The notes: a model not told the origin generated them from the sequence alone. DNA of 64,000 bases from Agarophyton chilense (GCA_030374765.1 JARGXX010000099.1:496001-560000); one strand, 5' to 3'. Positions 50,092 through 61,960 are shown, counted from the stretch's first letter. A program made the numbers and translations.

Positions 50092-50871
50092 TTACCCAGG
50101 CAGGGGAACGTATGGCCCGAACTGATAGAAGGGACTAATCCGGTTTATCTCCGTGTTCTGATAAGGGACAAAGAACCCAAAGCGGGATCTGCCCCGACGC
50201 TCCTCGCGGACGAAGTTCTGTAACCACCGATATCGGGACTCACGACGAAGGTGACGGAACTCGGCACGAAGGATCGGACGGACCCAGCAGATCGCTTCTT
50301 GACGCGCTCGCGGTTGACCGCGCCATGCGTAAGTTTCCAACGCCGCAAGGCGGTCACAATAGCCGATCTCACCCTGAGTCCGGTACATCCGTAGGTCGAA
50401 TCCGAATTCTTAGGGGATGGGGTATTGGAAGTTCGCCCGGTTGATCCGTGAGTAGCCGATGCGGACGAATATACAATGCGCCTCCTCCGCCGACTTGCGC
50501 CTTCGCCGCAGAATCGCGTGAACGGTATCCGCCGCACGGCGTCGCCAGTCCCACGAAGTGGTGATCAAAGCCAGCAGCTCGCCCGGGAGACGCGCATTGC
50601 TATCAGCATACACCGCCACGAGTTCTTCGTCGAAGACCGCTGTCGGATGGAACCACGGAGCTCTCTGGAGAATCGCCGCATGTTGACGCGGTTTTAACCC
50701 GACGAGTTCTTCGTAATTGGTCCAGGTGTCCTCCGCAGGAGTAATGTGGCTTGAAGCTTCAACGGGACCCCGGGATCGGCTCGGTGCGGTTGACGAGGCA
50801 CTTCCCCGCGGAAGGGGAGCCGAATGGAAACCGGAAAAGTAACCCCGGCAGGGATTGTTATTACCGTTCAT
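50092..50871 (-). pseudogene. Antisense accessory gene of retrotransposon 2, N-terminal half
   Basis: Starts MNGNNNPCRGYF, one in-frame stop (near 50410), ends FGPYVPLPG. It matches the first half of the antisense gene of retrotransposon 1: GLKPRQHAAILQRAP against INPREMRHAVLTSSV, the ILRAEFRHLRRESRYRW segment against CEEEADYQFRVNKLL, and FFVPYQNTEINRISPF against MCFRPPYDRPFLMSNK. It starts 240 bp from the 3' LTR, so its promoter probably lies in or near the LTR. Unrecognised family. Confidence 0.6.
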
Positions 50872-51098
50872 CGGAAGTACTGGTCGCCGAGGTATCGGGA
50901 TGTGGTCGCAAGAAGATGGCGTACGATGCGGAAGAGCGCTCGAAGTTCGAGAAGTGGTTACCGCGTTGGTGCGTTTGTCGTTCGGTTATGCAGCTCTGCC
51001 TTCGACAGTCGAGTGGTCGCTGGACGCGTTACGCGGCTCGATGTTATGCCGGTTGAACTGTTGCCTCCCCGCCATGTCGACGGCGTGTTCGTCACCTA

Positions 51099-51108
51099 AG
51101 GAGGGGGA
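51099..51108 (+). other. Polypurine tract of retrotransposon 2
   Basis: AGGAGGGGGA directly before the 3' LTR start at 51111, matching in position and sequence the tract of retrotransposon 1. Confidence 0.75.
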
Positions 51109-51110
51109 TA

Positions 51111-51261
51111 TGAAGGACAATGCCCTTCAAGGGGGGTTCTTCCCAAGACTTAGAGATTTCGCTCGCTGGAGGACTAGCTTGGTCTATGACAAGCTTTACC
51201 GCTATTGCGTGCTGACGGCCGGTTAGGACCGGAAGTGCAAACTGGTGGAATAAGTGGACTG
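51111..51261 (+). repeat. Truncated 3' LTR of retrotransposon 2
   Basis: Starts TGAAGGACAATGCCCTTC; similar to 23914-24064 over its whole length in the same orientation, then similarity ends abruptly, so most of the LTR has been lost. Confidence 0.85.
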
Positions 51262-53001
51262 GAAGCACGATCACAACGAAAAAACAAGCTGTAGTTTCAA
51301 GGAAAAGGGTCTCGGCGTATGCTTAGCACAAAGTCAAATTGGGATTTGTATTTGAAGATCTTATAGAGAAGAAGGAATTTGTTAATGTTTCTCACCTCAT
51401 ACTATAAAGAGCAGATCTTGACGGAAAGGATGTTGATACAGCTCTTCTGGAATACGCCCGCAGTATTGATAAGGAATAGAAAACTAATAAGAATTTGTGT
51501 GACATCAGAGAAAGGCCTGGCGGTATTGAAGTTTTACTTAAGTGGGAAGGTCTCCCATACTACACCAATAAACCTTTAAAACCGCTGACAAACGTTTGCA
51601 AAGACTTGTCTAGTTTACTTCGAGACTATTAGTTTACGTCTGCCGAGCGCGAACTCAAACCCAGAGCTCTGAAGTTTTGTATCTTCGAAAAAACAGACTC
51701 AGAGCTGTTCTTGGGACCTTTATTACCCTACAGACCTCTGTTTTTTAGCTAGAAGTCTGTAACGTTCGTGCGCCGTGAGGACATTGTCATTTTTAATTGA
51801 AATCTTGAGAACAAAACCAAGTGTTTTAAAATCAAAGGCGAGCGGCAGACGCAGAAAGGGCCACTGTCCGATCCATCGGCCTTTTTTCTTTGTTTGCGGG
51901 TGAAGCCGTTGCGATTTAGTTCCGCTAATCCATACCAAATCGATGTTCTTTCCAATTACTCTTGGTTGAAGCCCTAAAATAACCCAAGGAGATAGGGGTC
52001 TTACTTCTGACTACTCCGAATACATGGTCCAGAAGTAACAGAGATAGGAAAAATAGATTGTGCAAGAGTACTTCGAATTGCTACTTTGAACTAACGTGCG
52101 GCCTTTAAGTCTTCTCATGTGCTGATCTACGACAGGTTCCAAACCGGAAACCTTCCTACGCATATCATTGCCAGCTTCAGTGCTCATCAACTTCGCCCCA
52201 CGCTTTCCCAGAGTTTCGTTAACAAATAATGTAACTCATTGGAAGGCCTTTTCTTCCCGAACTATGCAACTAACATATATTTATGCATATTGTCTACTTA
52301 CCTCTGGCCCCACATGCAACTTACGTTGCAGTATGAGCCTACAGCGAGTGGAGGCGATATTTGGAACGTATCAAAGAGAGTTCAGAAATGCAAACTTTGT
52401 CTTCTGAGGCTGCTATGTAGGGGTGCGAACGCAAGAAGTTGCGCGGCCGATGCGGAATTCTACATGATTTTAACAGCATTATTTGCACCTGCACTCTCCC
52501 GCCATTTCAGGAGAGAGCTGAGGCCCACTAGGGGCTGGAATCAGCGCAGACACTGCCGACACCAAACTTCACCCCTTAAATAGAGGTCTCTGGGAGACCT
52601 CCTCTGAGTAGTGTCGAGAGATTGAACCGCCAGCCGTAAAACAAGTACGTTAATTGTCTGTGTTCCACCACATCTAGCTTCAGTGATTACTTTGAATTAT
52701 TTAGAAAAAGTTTCGAACTTTTGAAATCTTTGTGTAGTCCCAAGCTTCATATTTACTGAGGATGTACGCTGCTTAATCTTGTCCCATATTGGAATGAATC
52801 ACGTTCGAAACCTGGCGGTAGACCAGAATAGAATATGCTAGAGACTATTTTGAAAACTTGACAGATGGGAGGCAACGTTCTTGTCAGTATAATTTTGTTG
52901 ATAGTTAGTGTGAAGATTGAAGTAAGGCAAGAATGATTGCGGTCATTGGTCTTTCAAGAAGAGAACAAGATTAAGCCTTGTCTTTTGGCGGAAGCCCTTG
53001 A
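51262..53001. other. Gene-poor stretch between retrotransposon 2 and the RWP-RK gene
   Basis: AT-richer, stops in every frame. Small frames at 51379-51579, 51723-51955 and 52168-52583 show nothing recognisable. A short perfect inverted pair (AGGTCTCTGGGAGACCT near 52583-52599) is the only structure I noticed. It probably includes the 3' UTR of the RWP-RK gene. Confidence 0.4.
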
Positions 53002-54183
53002 CTACATGTCTGAATACTTTCCTGGATTCTCACGAGCCGCAACGATTCGAAGCAGAACAGCCAACGTATTTGTGTCTTTGCTTTCTTTCGGGTCAGAATA
53101 AATGAGATCGATCACGCCGTACAAGAGTCGTTGTTGTTCTTTAAGCTTGCGAATTTTCTCTCTTGACAGAACTTTGCTGTTGAGCATTTTTTCGTTTGCT
53201 TTTATGCGATTCAGCGCATCCCGGATTGTACGAAAAGGCCACTTCGAGATTCCGTAGTATCTACTGAGATTTGAGAATGTAGTTCGTTTTAAGCGCAATC
53301 GTTTTTCAGCTTTTGGGCGTTCCAAATGGAAAACCTCTTTCAAATCTTCAAGAGTAATACCTGCGGTGGTCGGCGGCTTTTGAAACTCTTTCTTGAATGA
53401 TGTTTGCAACGGTGCTCTTTCCTTCATGTTCTGGATCATAAATCGTTTTTGGATATCCTTTACCTTGAGCTCAAGTGAAAGACCTTCACTTCCAATCGTG
53501 ACACTCTCATCAGAAGAGCTTAAAGCATCAGCATTGTGAAGGTTCTGCTCAATAGTGCAAGTATCGTCCGTTGGTAGGAGATATGACATGCTCTCAGATG
53601 AATTGGGAGTTAGAGGAACATCGACATCTGTATCTTCAAGACTTGGCCATACTGGTTCCACAGGTTCGGTCTTTTCATGGACAAGGCGTTTGCCGACCTG
53701 CTTATCCTCCTCTACAGCCGGACCCGAGAAGAAATCCAATTCTCCATGAAAGAAATCATCTTCCAAATCCCACAAGGTTGCTTTCCCTCTCTCAAAAGGG
53801 TCTTGAAAAGAGAAGTTAGCGGTGTCATAATATGAAGAGCTTCGATCTAAAGAAGATTCATTATCCATCTCTAGACGTTTTGTGAGCACAGGCTGATAGA
53901 ACAAAAAAGCGACCGTTTCAAAAGTAAGATTATAGTTCAAAATCAGATATCTTCTCTCCCTGACGTCACTATAGGCTGGAAACAAGGAATATTGATGACC
54001 AAGACCATTTGGACAGGGGGTGAAAGTCTTAGACAGATAGAAGCGTAATTCTGGTACATGTATCGTGAACAGCCATGTTTGATATCGGCAATCATGGGAA
54101 ACGTCCAGTTTGGCGTGTCCAGCAAACTTTGGGCCCCGTTCTAGTCGAAGATAGTGCGTCCGTGGTGATCGGCTTCCCAGCAT
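53002..54183 (-). CDS. RWP-RK domain transcription factor
   Basis: 393 aa from the ATG at 54183; an internal ATG at 53868 would give a 288-aa protein starting MDNESSLDRSSSYYD. The RWP-RK domain spans about 276-327: ITLEDLKEVFHLERPKAEKRL, the TTFSNLSRYYGISKWPFRT segment, DALNRI. The signature RWPYRK reads KWPFRT here, so two of its basic positions are altered. A helical, possibly coiled-coil stretch follows (LSREKIRKLKEQQRLLYGV). The middle is Asp/Glu/Ser-rich, as in activation regions. RWP-RK proteins in plants and algae control nitrogen responses and gamete identity; which applies here is unknown. Intact single frame. Confidence 0.8.
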   Translation of the reverse strand: MLGSRSPRTHYLRLERGPKFAGHAKLDVSHDCRYQTWLFTIHVPELRFYLSKTFTPCPNGLGHQYSLFPAYSDVRERRYLILNYNLTFETVAFLFYQPVLTKRLEMDNESSLDRSSSYYDTANFSFQDPFERGKATLWDLEDDFFHGELDFFSGPAVEEDKQVGKRLVHEKTEPVEPVWPSLEDTDVDVPLTPNSSESMSYLLPTDDTCTIEQNLHNADALSSSDESVTIGSEGLSLELKVKDIQKRFMIQNMKERAPLQTSFKKEFQKPPTTAGITLEDLKEVFHLERPKAEKRLRLKRTTFSNLSRYYGISKWPFRTIRDALNRIKANEKMLNSKVLSREKIRKLKEQQRLLYGVIDLIYSDPKESKDTNTLAVLLRIVAARENPGKYSDM

Positions 54184-57100
54184 TATATTGGCAATCCATT
54201 GATGATCGGAAAACTGGGCGGACTGCTTGATATCGGCATTTTAGTCGCTATTCTGTCCCGTCTCATTAAAACCGTGAACTAAGTGTGCAATCATGATCCA
54301 AATCGATTAGGCCAGCTCCGAAGATGCAGTAGTGGGTTTAAGGGGAAGATGGGAGGATAGTAGCCCCATCGTAAATTTGGCTTGCTCTCATGAACCTTCG
54401 TACAGCCAGACTTCCTATGTCAGAACTCTCAATTTGCGCAGTCGCACGCATGCCGTACCTTTGATGGCAGTATCTGGTGCTTTGCAGTTGTTGTCACTCT
54501 GATGGCGCTGGTGCTCGAGTGTCACGTGAGTTCATTCTGGTGCCTCTTTGCACACATGTCACTGTAATAATGCTGGTCACGTTTGCTGCGCTCGCTCTTC
54601 GCTGCGTTCTTCAATCGTCCTCTAGTCCAGTAAGGCCAAGTATTCGATGTCGAACTTCGGTGCTGTCGTTTTGAGACACCCTTTGCATAAAGTGCTTCGA
54701 CACTTGGACACCCAACAGACCTAATTCAAAAACTTGACCGCACCATCTTATCATTATGAAGGCTGCAGAAATATGAACCAGATCCTATTACAAGTTTGTA
54801 CGAGCCAATTGCACTTCATGATTTGTTGTGACCTCTTTCCCCCTACTCCATGTTCTCTTTATTTCGCGAGCCTTCTGTGAAGCAGGGCCGTTTCTCAACT
54901 TCCGTTTTTGAGGACGAACGGACCCTAGAATTCTAGAGATCAACCCCTTTTTGAGAAATAGGAAGAGGGAGTTACGAGTGTGCCTTCTCTAGATCACTTA
55001 CGGAAGGGTATCATGACTCAAAGCTCTGGGGAATTATGCAGTTCAGGTACTACGAATGCTTTTTCGTAGAAATGGAGCTGTAGAGCCATATGTCCCCAAT
55101 CTATGCTTTCTGGCAGTTGAAAGTGCGAAGAATAAGTATACATAAACAATCGCCAGACATAGTGCTCGTAAAGAGAGCCTTGGATGATCCTTCAATATTG
55201 AGAGGTGCATCCTATCTCCAAGTGATTTCAGTCAACGATGCCCCTCATATTTCTTTCTTCCTTCCTTCTATACAGTAGGTATGTAGAATGAAAGATTATT
55301 CCGTAAGGAAATCTGAATCCAACAACAATATTATAAGAAGGAATCGGACCTTGTTTGAGCCATTTTCGGATACTCAGTGTGCCTGTTTTTTCTGTGAAGA
55401 GGAGTGGAAAAAATAATAGCTGGCCTCAGTTCAAACACAGGGACATCAGATATGGGTAACTTTACTAAGGGAAAGTTCGAGGATGTGATGGAATCACAGC
55501 CTCCGCCCATTTTGCAACTCGATTGGAAAACACTTGCAAGATGGAATCAAAGGATGGGCTATCCTTTTGAACCAGTTAAAATGGAGCACATATGCGAGCT
55601 AGGAGTCACGTTCTGTACTTCGCGCAGCTGTTGGCTCTGGCAAAAAATGACGCAGATGCCAAAATTTGTACGATAAAAAAAAACACTATCAGAGTGGTTT
55701 CGAGGCGTCATACAGTAGTTCAATCCTTCCACCGATTCCCACTCGGGTCTTGGATGTCGCAGGAAATCTTTGACCGCATGAACAATATCTGCACCAAAGA
55801 AAGGTCTCCACAATAGGATTCGATGTCTTTGAACTACAAGCATCTTTTCAAGGATTTATTCAATTCAAGGCGACGCTTCCAGGAGAGTGAAATCAATGGG
55901 AATATCTTTGGTTTCAAAATGTGTCGAAAAACTATCGTCTTCAGCTTTACCGTTGACATATCGCATGAACCTAGTCGTTTTATTACCTGAATACATTAAC
56001 TAATTCCGAAAGGTCCAGAACCATGCTGGTAAACGAAGGGAGAAACATATGAGCATTTCTGGGACTGTTTGGGCGAAAACCGCGTCAACGGAGACTACAA
56101 CGTACTCGAGTTCGCGGGAGAACATCCTAGTAGAGTTATCTATCCTGTATGGATCTTTTGAGAGGAGGAGGGAATTATAATTACGAAGAAAAGGATTCGA
56201 AGGTTCAGTTCACTGGTTTTACTTTTGGGCGTTGTGGATCGATAGTATCTTTCGAGGATTCGGAAGACTTTTTGCGAACAATCAGAGAGAACAGAAGTAA
56301 GAGCCGTGTTAAAACAGCCACAAAACTGAAAATTCATCGAATTCACTTTTATTCTACACAGAGAAGACGACGAACAAGACATCAGTAGCTCGACTGAGCA
56401 ACTAAGAGGCAAAATAATTGCCAAGTGTATATGTTCCAAAATGAAATGTAGTCTTGTTTTGCTTTCAATGCATAGAAACGTAACCTAGAAAGGTCATGTT
56501 GTAGGAAATGCAACGAAGTCTTTTTTCACCACTGTGCATCATAACGAGCCATAGAACAGACGTGTGCAGATTCCGATCGTTTAGCTAATTTAGATTCAAA
56601 CAGCGAACGTTCAATGCGTATGTGAGAACATTCTCAATTGTTCTGTATCAAAAGAACACTCAGTCTCCTTGTCTGATATTGTAGAAATTGTTGTCTTCCA
56701 AGAATAACAGAGTACAAGAGCTACTCTGTTACACACTCCTTTTCCTTTTGATGCGAGACTTACCGTCCATGAAAACCAGTCATTCATTGGTTTCATTCCC
56801 GAGTTTTTCATATACTAGAGATTGAGTACGCTCAATTAAACCTGGGCGAAAGAGCCATTCGAGCTTCTGCTCAAAGAACTACTCCGTGATCCCTTCTACG
56901 GCACTGCTTCGTGGAAGCCCTTTGTGGTGGCGTGCTCTTTGGTCGATGAGCTATAGTGAGTGGAGACGAAGAATTGCCGGTGAGGTAGTTCGAGTACGAT
57001 AGGGTCATATTCATTGGCTGCGAAAAACTCGTGAGATCGAGAGCATCTTGGGGGCCTAATACCCTCTCTTGTGTATCCGAGCGAACAAAGCTGTCGGGTC

Positions 57101-58230
57101 GCAGAAGGTTTGGTAAATTTAAATGATGAAACGATTCACAATCTAAGAGTATTTAGCAGATAACGCTATTCGGGACTTAAACATACATGCTCACAAAAAC
57201 ACGAATCATGGCACTTTCCTAGGACATGCATTGAAAACTTTAGCCGATGAGCTTTGCTCCACCGAGTGGTCATTCTACCTGCATAGCGCAGGGCCCGAGC
57301 CCCCCGTTGGAAGATAGTGCTACGAAGTTTTCTCTTAATGTTTTCCTTATGGGAAAATGCAGCAGAGGGACCAAGAGCGGAACTTTTGAAAGCTTTTCGG
57401 AGGAACTGCTCGTCGTCGGATGACGATGGAGGGTGCAAGCTGACTTCTCGATCTGATCTCATCGATGATATGAGGGTGGGGTGGAAAAAGTGTTTTCAAT
57501 CATTTCCCTGACGCCAAGCGAGGTGCATGGGAAGCTTCTTGTCGTGGTGAACTTCTCAGCCAATGATTCCTTGAGGTTGAACAAGAAAGAAAACTTGAAA
57601 ATGAAGGCGACAGACGTCGGTGACGAACGCTGATGCGATTAGACACATTTAAGAACTGCGTAAACGAAGGCAGCAGCCAAGTGAATAAAGGACGATTATG
57701 ATTCTCGTCGTTGCGGCTACGGTTTGGAGCTAGGTTATTTACATCGTTGGGTTCCTGAGCTAGCTGTCACTTGAGTGAGGAATTAAGACTCAGCGTTCCT
57801 TACAAGGAAGATATGGAGAGAGAGAGAGAGGAGTGGGGGGGGGGGGGGGGGGGGGAAGGGGAGAGAGGGAACTGTCCTGCATCAGTAAGCACCATCCTAC
57901 AAGGCTACCGGAATCGAAGTCATATTGCGGTAGCTTGCTGAGCTCTGTGCAGATATAGCTAGAAATCTGCGCAGCTGTCTCAAAATTGGGAACGGATGTG
58001 TTAGGGGGTGCACTTTACGCGTGTGTTACAACCTCACAGCTTGCAGCTCTGTCCAACAAACAAGAACGGCGATCAATTATACTTCCGAAAGCTCTTTACT
58101 TATTGTCTGCATGCGTGACCACAAAACAAGTCAAACTGGATGGGTTCAACCAACACTTGCAATTGCTCGATTTGTCCCCGAAACGCAGAGGGTGCTAATA
58201 AACACCGCGCGGCGTTGAGCACTTATCGCG
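54184..58230. other. Four kilobases without a confident gene
   Basis: Holds the RWP-RK promoter at the left. Frames of 60-100 codons at 55404-55676, 55559-55843, 56149-56388 and 57166-57462 overlap on both strands and show no family signature. The 57166-57462 minus frame (SSSDDEQFLRKAFKSS, then Arg/Lys-rich) is the most protein-like. A GA-repeat followed by an uninterrupted G run of about 20 lies at 57810-57856. Some of this may be exons of an intron-rich gene or decayed repeats; I cannot say. Confidence 0.35.
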
Positions 58231-59502
58231 TTACTGGGGAGGGTGTCGAGCATTCGGAGTTGACATACTCGCTTGATCGGCGGGATGTGTTAATACAGTG
58301 TTCTGGGTATCTTGCAACGGCCGAGAGGGCGAAGAAGGTGGATGTGGATGGGGTGACTGCGTGGGTTCCAAATTGCTTTGATGCGGTTGCTGTGAGTGAT
58401 GCTCTGACGATTGCGGTGCACCTGAAGGCGGTAGTGAGTTTCTCAATGACTCGTAAGGCAGTGCGGTATGAACCGCAAGGAAAGACTGACGTTGTGACTG
58501 ACGATGAGTGCCTGGGAGTTGGGGCAACGCCATAATGGATGGCTGAGAATGCGTCCGATGCACGCCATGCGAAAAATGCGGGGATGGATGAGCCGTTGCG
58601 CCCGTGGCAGCGTGCGAAAACGGCTGCGCAGAAGAGGAAAAAGTATTCCACGAAGTACCGTGCAGGGCAATGGGTGAATGGATTACTTGGGTGGTAGGGT
58701 TACTAGACCTTGTGGCGGTGGGTGCAGGGGGTGTTTCGCGAGGAGACGGTTGAGGTGCAATGGAGCCAAAATTGAATGCGGGACTGGGGAGCGAACTGTT
58801 TGATGGTAACAAGTGTGCATGTGGTTTAGGGGGATGGGGGGTGGTGGAAACGACAGCTGGAGCGAGGGTTGGCACCTGCTGTAAGTGAGGGTGAACTGGG
58901 AGCGGATGCGGATTGTGATGCGGTTGGTGGCGTGGAGTAGTGGACTGCCATTCAGTTAGGATAGCCAAGAGACGAGAGCATTCCGACTCGGCTGCCTGAA
59001 GTCTATATTCAAGGGAAATGATGTTTCTCTTGGCAGATTTGATGAAGGAAACAGCGTCCTGTAGAATGGAGACCTTGTCGGTTTTACCGCTGTTTGGATC
59101 GGAGACGCACTGGCGCAGCTCGGCAATTTGCTCGGCCATACGCATGCGACGCCTTTGCTCGACCTCACGGTGGAGCTTCTTAGGCTTGGAGACAGCGGAG
59201 TCGGAGTTGATGGGGATAGGAGGGGAGGGCTGAGACGATCTTTGCAACGGGTTGGTCAAGGGAGAGAACAAGGTGGAGGTTGTTGTTGGCGACGGGAGCG
59301 GCTGCGGCTGTGACCGCGGGTGCGGAAGCGATTGTGGGTGCAAGCGGGAGTGGGAGCGCGGGAGTGGGTGTGGGTGCGACGCGGAGTGGGAGCGGGGGGG
59401 TTGGGAGTCGAGAAACGTAAGCGGGGCGTAGGGCGGTTTGGAAGCAGGTGGGGCGCGCGAGGAAGGCGCACCCAGCGGTGGGAGACGACGTGACTTGTCC
59501 AT
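58231..59502 (-). CDS. bHLH transcription factor
   Basis: 423 aa. An in-frame stop directly precedes the ATG (59500-59502), fixing the start. The basic helix-loop-helix spans about 105-165: KPKKLHREVEQRRRMRMAEQ with His111, Glu115 and Arg119 in the E-box-reading positions, helix 1 AEQIAELRQCV, a loop, helix 2 TDKVSILQDAVSFIKSAKRN, continuing as a leucine-zipper-like helix (LEYRLQAAESECSRLLAIL). The rest is Pro/His/Ser-rich low complexity. It is expected to dimerise and bind CACGTG-type sites in the nucleus; the target genes are unknown. Intact. Confidence 0.85.
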   Translation of the reverse strand: MDKSRRLPPLGAPSSRAPPASKPPYAPLTFLDSQPPRSHSASHPHPLPRSHSRLHPQSLPHPRSQPQPLPSPTTTSTLFSPLTNPLQRSSQPSPPIPINSDSAVSKPKKLHREVEQRRRMRMAEQIAELRQCVSDPNSGKTDKVSILQDAVSFIKSAKRNIISLEYRLQAAESECSRLLAILTEWQSTTPRHQPHHNPHPLPVHPHLQQVPTLAPAVVSTTPHPPKPHAHLLPSNSSLPSPAFNFGSIAPQPSPRETPPAPTATRSSNPTTQVIHSPIALHGTSWNTFSSSAQPFSHAATGATAHPSPHFSHGVHRTHSQPSIMALPQLPGTHRQSQRQSFLAVHTALPYESLRNSLPPSGAPQSSEHHSQQPHQSNLEPTQSPHPHPPSSPSRPLQDTQNTVLTHPADQASMSTPNARHPPQ

Positions 59503-60246
59503 TCAAGACGACGGGCGCATGGAGAGACGGGTAGAGGGAGACGTGGACATTGTCGACGGTGCAGCAAGCGCCGACGGACACGCAGTGACGGATTGGCATG
59601 GCCTGCGCGCGGCGGCTCGGGGGAGGGGAGCGGGCGGAGGACGGGAGAAGCGGGGCGGTCGGACTGACGAGCGGGGGAAGAAGGGTGGGGGGATGAGGAG
59701 GATGGAATGGGGGGCGAGGGAGGGGAGAATCAAGATGGGCAGCGTGGTGCGAGGAGAGCAGCAACGACGTGGGCGGGGGGGGGGGGGGGGCGAGGTGGTG
59801 TGGTGTCGGAAGGGCACAAGTGGTGGACGTGGGGGCTTAGGGCATCTACACACGTGCCACGCACGCGTGGACGGGGCCAGTGACGGTGCATGGAAGCGGG
59901 GCAGCGTGACAGGGGAGGGGCACGACGCGGCAAAAGCGGGGCGGGGGGGGGGGGGGGGGGGGCACCAACTCTTGCCTCGCGCTGGGGGCGTACCGTCAGC
60001 GCAGACAGAAGCAGGCGCGCGGTGGCTTAACACAGCGCGGCCGAAGAGTGCACGCGGACGACAGCTTTGCAGCGAGGCAAAGACATGACCCCACGCGGTT
60101 TCCACAAGGCGGACGAGCGGCTGCGGACGCAAGGCAGGGCTAACGACGCGTAGCGGACTCAACAATGACGGGCGGGCGGGGCAGCGCCCGGTACATGGCG
60201 CTGATTCCTCTTGTTTGCACACCAGTGCCGCGCTGGCGGCGGATCT

Positions 60247-60279
<33 letters not shown>

Positions 60280-61150
60280 TGACAGCGGCCGCTTCGCGTC
60301 GCCAACTGCCGCCCTCGCGGCTGGCGCTGACTGTACAACAGCATGGGGCGCGCGCGTTCGCACCCCGTGCGCTTTCGCAAGCGCTTGGCTGCAGCGCGCA
60401 CTTGTGCGCGTGCTTTGCGTAAGAGCACGCTATTAGTCATCAGATACTGCAACAAGCTTAGCATGTGTACCACATGGCAGCCTACAGCGTCCTCGGCGCG
60501 TACATGCATGACGCGCACGCGAGCGTCCGTGTCACGCACGCGCGCCACTGCGTAGTCGCTCATTCGCCGTTCCCAAACCGTCCACCCCTCCCCCCCTCTC
60601 AGCTAAATGATCACGCCGAAAACACAGCGCGCCCCAGTAACGTCCACCCCACACTAATACTGCCCCGTCGCCAGCCTCTCAATTCCCCCCCACCCGCGCG
60701 GCATGCCTACGTGGCACGCTAAGCGTTCGACATGCAACCACCCCCTCAAACGCTCAAACACTTTGTACATCTTGCGCCAGTCAATGTGCCTCACCACGTG
60801 TGCCAATCCGCCTGCGCCACGCTTCATGTCTTTGTCTCCAGATATCCCACCCACAAACCATGTGCCACCTTTCCCTTCCTTCTTTCCCACGTCAGCAAAA
60901 CTTCTCCACCTTCGTCCCCTGCCCAATCTCTATCGAAAAAGCCTTCCTCATACTCATCGTGCAGCGTTGCTTGCACGCCACGATAATGCCTGCACCCTGA
61001 AGTTACGCCTTGTGTACACACAATAGACATTTCTGTCAGTCATTGACTTCCAAATTTGTTGATCACAACAATTTAAAAAGTGAAGCATTGTAATTAGAAG
61101 AAAGGCTGTCGCAGAACAGTTACCAAAGTATTTCCAAAAAACGGAATAGT
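59503..61150. other. Very GC-rich upstream region of the bHLH gene, with G runs and a CGG repeat
   Basis: Contains G runs of about 14 (59777-59790) and about 20 (59942-59961), and a CGG trinucleotide repeat (about 60245-60279). The long Pro/Arg-rich frames here are products of composition. Probably the bHLH promoter and 5' leader; the G runs could form quadruplexes. From 60.6 kb the plus strand is C-rich, then from 61.0 kb AT-rich sequence begins, marking the edge of a mobile remnant. Confidence 0.45.
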
Positions 61151-61163
61151 AAATTAGCTAAAC

Positions 61164-61960
61164 ATGTTTTCAACAGATATTCAAAAAGGGCGCGAAACGA
61201 ATCGTCCCCAAAACCTAAAACCAATAAAACACACAGTCATTTACAGAAACAGAGAGTCTTTTGCAGAGATGCTAATCTCAAGACTTATTTGCTTTCGCTT
61301 CATCATAGTACAGGCTCCCGATGAGACCACCGCTGCCCTGCAAATGCTAGCTGACAAGGTAGCCGAGAAAAGTGCTGGAATTGAAAAGTACAAAACTGCA
61401 GAAAGCACTAATGAAGAAGAAGACAGCGTTTCTCCGATGTTTGATTCATTTTACGACAATGGTAGTAATCAAAGCATATCAAGTATGACAAACTTTACTA
61501 GTATTGAATTCCAACGGATTTTTTGATTTATCGTCGTACAGAATAACAAAAAATGGAATGTTAAACAAGGTAAAAGCTGTAATTATGGCTCAAAAGATGT
61601 GTTCTTTATGAAATTATCAATTCTAAAACATGCTAATCAAAAGACCTAAATGTCGGAAATGTTTGAGATAGAGGGCTCTACTTCTGAAAAATTGATATTT
61701 TGTTCGTTAAATTAATTTCAGAGCCTTTTCATGGACTTCTTGTTGATGAATTGACGAAGAAGTATACTATCGAGCTTTTGCATGAAAATAATGAACCATA
61801 CATATTTTATCCGTACGCTCTGTATGCTACTGATGTTACTTTTCAACAAAAAATTAGGCCTTCTGGAAATCTACAGGGAACCAAATTATACTACATTGGA
61901 AAACACAAACTGTGTCGTACAATCACCTTTGGGGTATGCTACTGTCTTGTCTCGGGAGCA
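61164..61960 (+). pseudogene. Decayed second-type DDE transposase (IS4EU/oomycete-fungal kind)
   Basis: The first frame ends SISSMTNFTSIEFQRIF. After stops the translation continues FIVVQNNKKWNV, KDVFFMKLSILKH and MFEIEGSTSEKL. From 61700 it reads FHGLLVDELTKKYTIEL, NEPYIFYPYALYATDVTFQQ and GNLQGTKLYYIGKHKL. The ALYATDVTFQQ and GKHKL motifs are typical of DDE transposases seen in oomycetes, fungi and algae. It is frameshifted, and homology ends exactly where TGTTGACGCTCAACC begins at 61961. Confidence 0.6.

Larger units (their letters stand above)
23914..51261 (+). mobile_element. Chromodomain Ty3/gypsy retrotransposon 2, split by the 18.1-kb DNA transposon
   Basis: The plus strand codes. 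The order is 5' LTR, gag, pol with chromodomain, antisense gene C-terminal half (31163-31972), then the inserted transposon (31973-50071), antisense gene N-terminal half (50092-50871), polypurine tract and truncated 3' LTR (51111-51261). Evidence that both sides are one element: same-orientation LTR sequence at both ends, complementary halves of the antisense protein when compared with retrotransposon 1, and 26-bp inverted repeats exactly at the two breakpoints. Without the insertion it would be about 9.2 kb. Confidence 0.85.

Noticed and set aside
59503-60363. A 286-codon Pro/Arg-rich minus-strand frame upstream of the bHLH gene
   Set aside because: It ends right before the bHLH ATG in the same frame and consists of homopolymer-driven Pro/Arg runs; best seen as GC-rich leader or promoter.
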